Below are positions 61,566 through 64,000 of a stretch of 64,000 bases of DNA, one piece after another. Both the position numbers and the translations under genes were made by a program. The notes below the pieces were generated by a model. That model was not told the DNA's origin. It worked only from the letters and a program-made list of their open reading frames with translations, and did no database searches. This stretch comes from DASPKT01 sp035626475 (GTDB taxonomy: Bacteria > Pseudomonadota > Alphaproteobacteria > Azospirillales > Azospirillaceae). The stretch is from contig DASPNP010000025.1 of NCBI GenBank assembly GCA_035626475.1, positions 1-64,000 of the forward strand, in the 5' to 3' direction. The stretch's first letter is position 1, and each line of letters begins with the position of its first letter.

Positions 61566-61706
61566 ATGCGCGCCCAGACCCAGGTCCTCGCCGTCCGCGT
61601 CACCCCCGGCCAGCACGACATCGACCGCGTCCGCCTGCTGGCCTGGACCGGCATCGTCGTGTTGCCCTGGGGCGCCATCGCCGCGATCGTGTCGGCGCTG
61701 TCCTAG
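61566..61706 (+). CDS. 46-residue single-pass membrane protein
   Basis: An ATG at 61566 with AGG 7 nt upstream gives a polar start (MRAQTQVLAVRVTPGQHDID) and one transmembrane helix (about 24-44, LLAWTGIVVLPWGAIAAIV). The stop at 61704-61706 lies 2 bp before the end of the converging DUF1491 gene. Function unknown. Confidence 0.5.
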   Translation: MRAQTQVLAVRVTPGQHDIDRVRLLAWTGIVVLPWGAIAAIVSALS

Positions 61707-61708
61707 CC

Positions 61709-62044
61709 TCAGAAAACCTTCCCCTCGAACGGGTGCGAGCCGTCGCGGCTCTCGACCTCCAGCACCCAGAGGTCGGGGTCGCGCTTGGTGGCGCGCTCGA
61801 TGAAGGCGTCGGCGTCGGGCTCGATCACCGCCTCGCCGTTCAGGCCGGGCAGCCAGCCGAGGCGGCCCTCCATGTCGCGGGAGCGGGTGAAGACCCGGGC
61901 CGAGCGGCCGACCACCACCTTCAGCAGCACCATGCCGGTCTGCGGATCGCCGCGGCGCACGACATAGACGGGCGTCCCTTGGGCGTTGCAGCGGGCGAGA
62001 TGGGCCTGGACCCAGAGGCCGGTCGGCAGGTCGTCGTCGAACAT
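61709..62044 (-). CDS. DUF1491 family protein
   Basis: The 111-residue protein begins MFDDDLPTGLWVQAHLARCN and includes VYVVRRGDPQTGMVLLKVV and DPDLWVLEVESRD, which I match to DUF1491, a family confined mostly to alphaproteobacteria. Function unknown; it is cytoplasmic. It is divergent from surE. Confidence 0.8.
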   Translation of the reverse strand: MFDDDLPTGLWVQAHLARCNAQGTPVYVVRRGDPQTGMVLLKVVVGRSARVFTRSRDMEGRLGWLPGLNGEAVIEPDADAFIERATKRDPDLWVLEVESRDGSHPFEGKVF

Positions 62045-62124
62045 GACTGGTCCCGTTGGGGCTTGCTTCCGCGCGCGGCTGCGGAAAGGATGCGGGCCGA
62101 CAATCCGCACGAGGCCGCCCTTCC

Positions 62125-62898
62125 ATGCAAGCCCAAAGCAGCCGCCGCTACGCCCGCGCGCTCCTGACCAACGACGACGGCGTCGACGCGCCGGGCATCC
62201 AGACGCTGGCCGAGGCGGCGTCGACGATCGCCGACGAGGTCTGGATCGTGGCGCCGGAGCACGACCAGAGCGGCGCCTCGCGCTCGGTCGGGCTGCACGC
62301 GCCGCTGCGGGTGCTGGAGAAGGGCCCGCGCCGCTTCGCCATCAACGGCACGCCGGCCGACTGCGTCATCATGGGGCTGCGGCGGATCATGGCCGACGCC
62401 CCGCCCGACATCGTGCTCTCGGGCATCAACCGCGGCGCCAACATCGGCGACGAGGTCGGCTATTCCGGCACGGTCGGCGCCGCCATGACGGCGCGGCTGA
62501 TGGGCGTGCCGGCCCTGGCGCTGAGCCAGGCCTTCCGCGACCCGGCGGCCGTGCGCTGGGAGACGGCGAAGGCGCTGCTGCCGCGGGCCCTGGCGGCCCT
62601 GGACGAGGCGCCCGCCATCCCCGGCGTGCCCAACATCAACTTCCCCGACGTGGATGCCGGCGAGGTGACCGGCGTCGAGTTCACCCGCCAGTCCCACGGC
62701 GGCATGATCAGCATCGACGTGGAGGGGCGCCGCGACATGCGCGGCCGCGACTATGCCTGGCTCAGCTTCCGCCGCCACCCCAGCGAGCAGCCCGACGACA
62801 GCGACGTGGCGGCCCTGCGGCGCAAGGCCGTGTCGATCACCCCGCTGGGCTTCGACCTGACCGACGCGGCGGCGCTGAAGGCGCTGCGGGGCGCGTGA
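62125..62898 (+). CDS. surE: 5'-nucleotidase SurE
   Basis: The 257-residue protein carries the SurE set: LLTNDDGVDAPGI with the metal-binding Asp17/Asp18, APEHDQSGASRSVGLHAPL, INGTPADCV, and SGINRGANIGDEVGYSGTVGAAM. It dephosphorylates nucleoside monophosphates and survives in stationary phase. It lacks the usual neighbours pcm and nlpD here. I start at ATG 62125; the longer frame to 62056 is not conserved. Confidence 0.93.
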   Translation: MQAQSSRRYARALLTNDDGVDAPGIQTLAEAASTIADEVWIVAPEHDQSGASRSVGLHAPLRVLEKGPRRFAINGTPADCVIMGLRRIMADAPPDIVLSGINRGANIGDEVGYSGTVGAAMTARLMGVPALALSQAFRDPAAVRWETAKALLPRALAALDEAPAIPGVPNINFPDVDAGEVTGVEFTRQSHGGMISIDVEGRRDMRGRDYAWLSFRRHPSEQPDDSDVAALRRKAVSITPLGFDLTDAAALKALRGA

Positions 62899-62905
62899 GC
62901 ATTTA

Positions 62906-63099
62906 TCCCTCGCCCCTTGCGGGAGAGGGAGGGACCCGCCGCGAAGCGGTGGGAGGGTGAGGGGTCGGACGGCGGAGCCGGACGTTCTCACCTGGTGTCA
63001 CGGGATCGCCCGTCGGGAAGGCCGGGGCTGCGCCCCGTCCACCCCTCATCCCCCCGTTGCTCCGCACGGGTCCCTCCTTCTCCCGCAAGGGGAGAAGGA
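62906..63099. repeat. 194-bp repeat, family C copy 2
   Basis: Homologous to 51551-51743 in the same orientation, with the GGGTGAGGGGTCGGACGGCG block and the same inverted ends. It lies between the convergent surE and sensor kinase genes. Confidence 0.85.
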
Positions 63100-63112
63100 T
63101 GAACGGCCCCCC

Positions 63113-64000
63113 TCACACCGGCAGCGGCATCTCCAGGCGCGCCTCCGTGCCGTGGCCGGCATTGGTGAAGCTCAGCCGGGCGTCCAGCTGCTGGGCCAGC
63201 GCCCGCAGGATGGTCATGCCCAGCCCGGTGGACTCCTCCACCCGGAATCCCCTGGGCAGGCCCGGACCGTTGTCGCTGACGACCAGGCTGAGCGTGCCGT
63301 TCTCGCGGTGGAAGGCCAGGGAGACGTGGCCGTCCGGCCGGGTGCCATGTCCGTGCGTGGCGGCGTTGGTCACCAGTTCGTTCACCACCAGCGCCAGCGG
63401 CACCGCCGCCTCGACCGGGACCTGCACCGCTTCGGCGTCCACGTCCACCGCGTTGGCGAAGCCGAGCCCCTGCGTCAGGTCGGCGCAGAGCGCCGTGACG
63501 TACTCGCCGAAATCCAGGGCCGCCACGGCTTCCGTCTTCTGCAGGCGGCGATGGACCTGGCCGACGGCGGAGACGCGGTTGCGGGTGTCGGACAGCGCCT
63601 GCAGCGCCTGCGGGTCCGACAACTGGCGCGCCTGCATCTCCACCAGGGTGGAGATCATGGCGAGGCTGTTGCCGACCCGGTGGTTGATCTCGCGCAGCAG
63701 CGCCGTGCGCTCCTCCAGCAGGACGGTCCGCGACTGCAGCAGGTCGCGCATCTCCGCCGCCAACCTCTCCTCGCGCTTCAGGCTGCGGCGGATGCGGCGG
63801 TATTCCAGCGCCATCAGCCCGACCGCCATCAGGGCGGCGGCGACGCCGCCGATCTCGAACAGGCGGCGCAGCCACTCCACCCGCCGGGCGCGCTCGGCCA
63901 GCAGGTCGCGCTCGGTCTGCTCCATGGTCCTGATCATCTCGCGGATCGCGGAGGCGGCGCTGTAGAACTCCGGCAGCCCCAGGACCGCCGCGGCACCGGC
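63113..64000 (-). CDS. HisKA_2-type sensor histidine kinase, partial at right edge
   Basis: The frame is open to the window edge; the visible part is about 295 residues. It starts with an extracytoplasmic remnant (EFYSAASAIRE), then a transmembrane helix (GGVAAALMAVGLMALEY), a coil, a HisKA_2 dimerisation part (LLREINHRVGNSLAMISTLVEMQARQL with the phospho-His) and an HATPase (LALVVNELVTNAATHG, VVSDNGPGLPRG, TGLGMTILRALAQQ). The sensor domain lies outside; CHASE3 is common in this type. HisKA_2 kinases in alphaproteobacteria can feed the PhyR general-stress pathway. Confidence 0.8.
   Translation of the reverse strand, partial: AGAAAVLGLPEFYSAASAIREMIRTMEQTERDLLAERARRVEWLRRLFEIGGVAAALMAVGLMALEYRRIRRSLKREERLAAEMRDLLQSRTVLLEERTALLREINHRVGNSLAMISTLVEMQARQLSDPQALQALSDTRNRVSAVGQVHRRLQKTEAVAALDFGEYVTALCADLTQGLGFANAVDVDAEAVQVPVEAAVPLALVVNELVTNAATHGHGTRPDGHVSLAFHRENGTLSLVVSDNGPGLPRGFRVEESTGLGMTILRALAQQLDARLSFTNAGHGTEARLEMPLPV

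Overview
The window is about 70% GC throughout and looks like chromosomal DNA of an alphaproteobacterium, most likely from the Rhodospirillales/Azospirillum side. The pointers are an alphaproteobacterial-type CheZ, a phasin, a DUF1491 protein, an HWE-family histidine kinase, and many promoter-like sites of the alphaproteobacterial general-stress type (GGAAC-N16/17-NGTT). There is one tRNA (Gln, CTG). I see no rRNA, CRISPR array, prophage, integrase or transposase.

Layout. 0-5.2 kb: a stress-type cluster, with a secreted valine/glutamine-repeat protein, a 53-residue proline-rich protein, a Gly/Tyr/Arg-rich BON-domain protein, a ClpP-like protein and a nucleotidyltransferase-metallophosphoesterase pair. 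5.1-11.6 kb: signalling (single-domain response regulator, HWE kinase, hybrid kinase), a periplasmic cyclophilin and a DEDDh exonuclease. 12.0-17.4 kb: one 1810-residue RTX/FG-GAP protein ending at a perfect 40-bp palindrome. 17.6-27 kb: housekeeping genes (tRNA-Gln, Ppx/GppA, RlmE, guaB, an RsmB-like methyltransferase, guaA), plus an orphan peptide-binding protein and a GNAT. 27-35.5 kb: an unknown membrane/periplasmic pair, a TPR-OGT glycosyltransferase, a baeRF-type protein, a YciE/F-like ferritin-fold protein, an HTH protein with a long disordered Arg/Glu/Gly tail, and a DegP protease. 35.5-42.4 kb: a cupin, a ROK kinase, AzlCD, an MBL hydrolase, several small proteins and OmpA. 42.4-49.6 kb: two LuxR-type regulators, CheZ, an HIUase-like protein, a phasin, RlmJ, an EamA transporter and a lytic transglycosylase. 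49.9-64 kb: a decayed YdcH (DUF465) gene, a TPR methyltransferase, GST-LrgA-LrgB, a PhoD-like hydrolase, a short anti-sigma-like protein, a stress SDR, a secreted amidohydrolase with a TonB receptor, a peptidoglycan-binding-domain protein, DUF1491, SurE and a HisKA_2 sensor kinase cut by the window edge.

How it fits together. The main thread is stress physiology. At least eleven non-coding sites match the EcfG-type pattern with exact GGAAC boxes, and a twelfth has GGAAT. They lie 5' of the BON protein, the repeat protein, the nucleotidyltransferase operon, the baeRF gene, the SDR, the anti-sigma-like gene, the peptidoglycan-binding-domain protein and several tiny proteins. Two pairs are divergent back-to-back, and one pair overlaps on the two strands.

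A second thread is a set of short palindromic repeat families (four types, six insertions). Five of the six insertions fill gaps between convergent genes. Starts were moved from the longest possible reading frame wherever a ribosome-binding site or the family's usual N-terminus supported an internal start. Several small genes (46-55 residues), the edge-truncated gene at the left and the pseudogene at 49.9 kb were found by reading the sequence directly.
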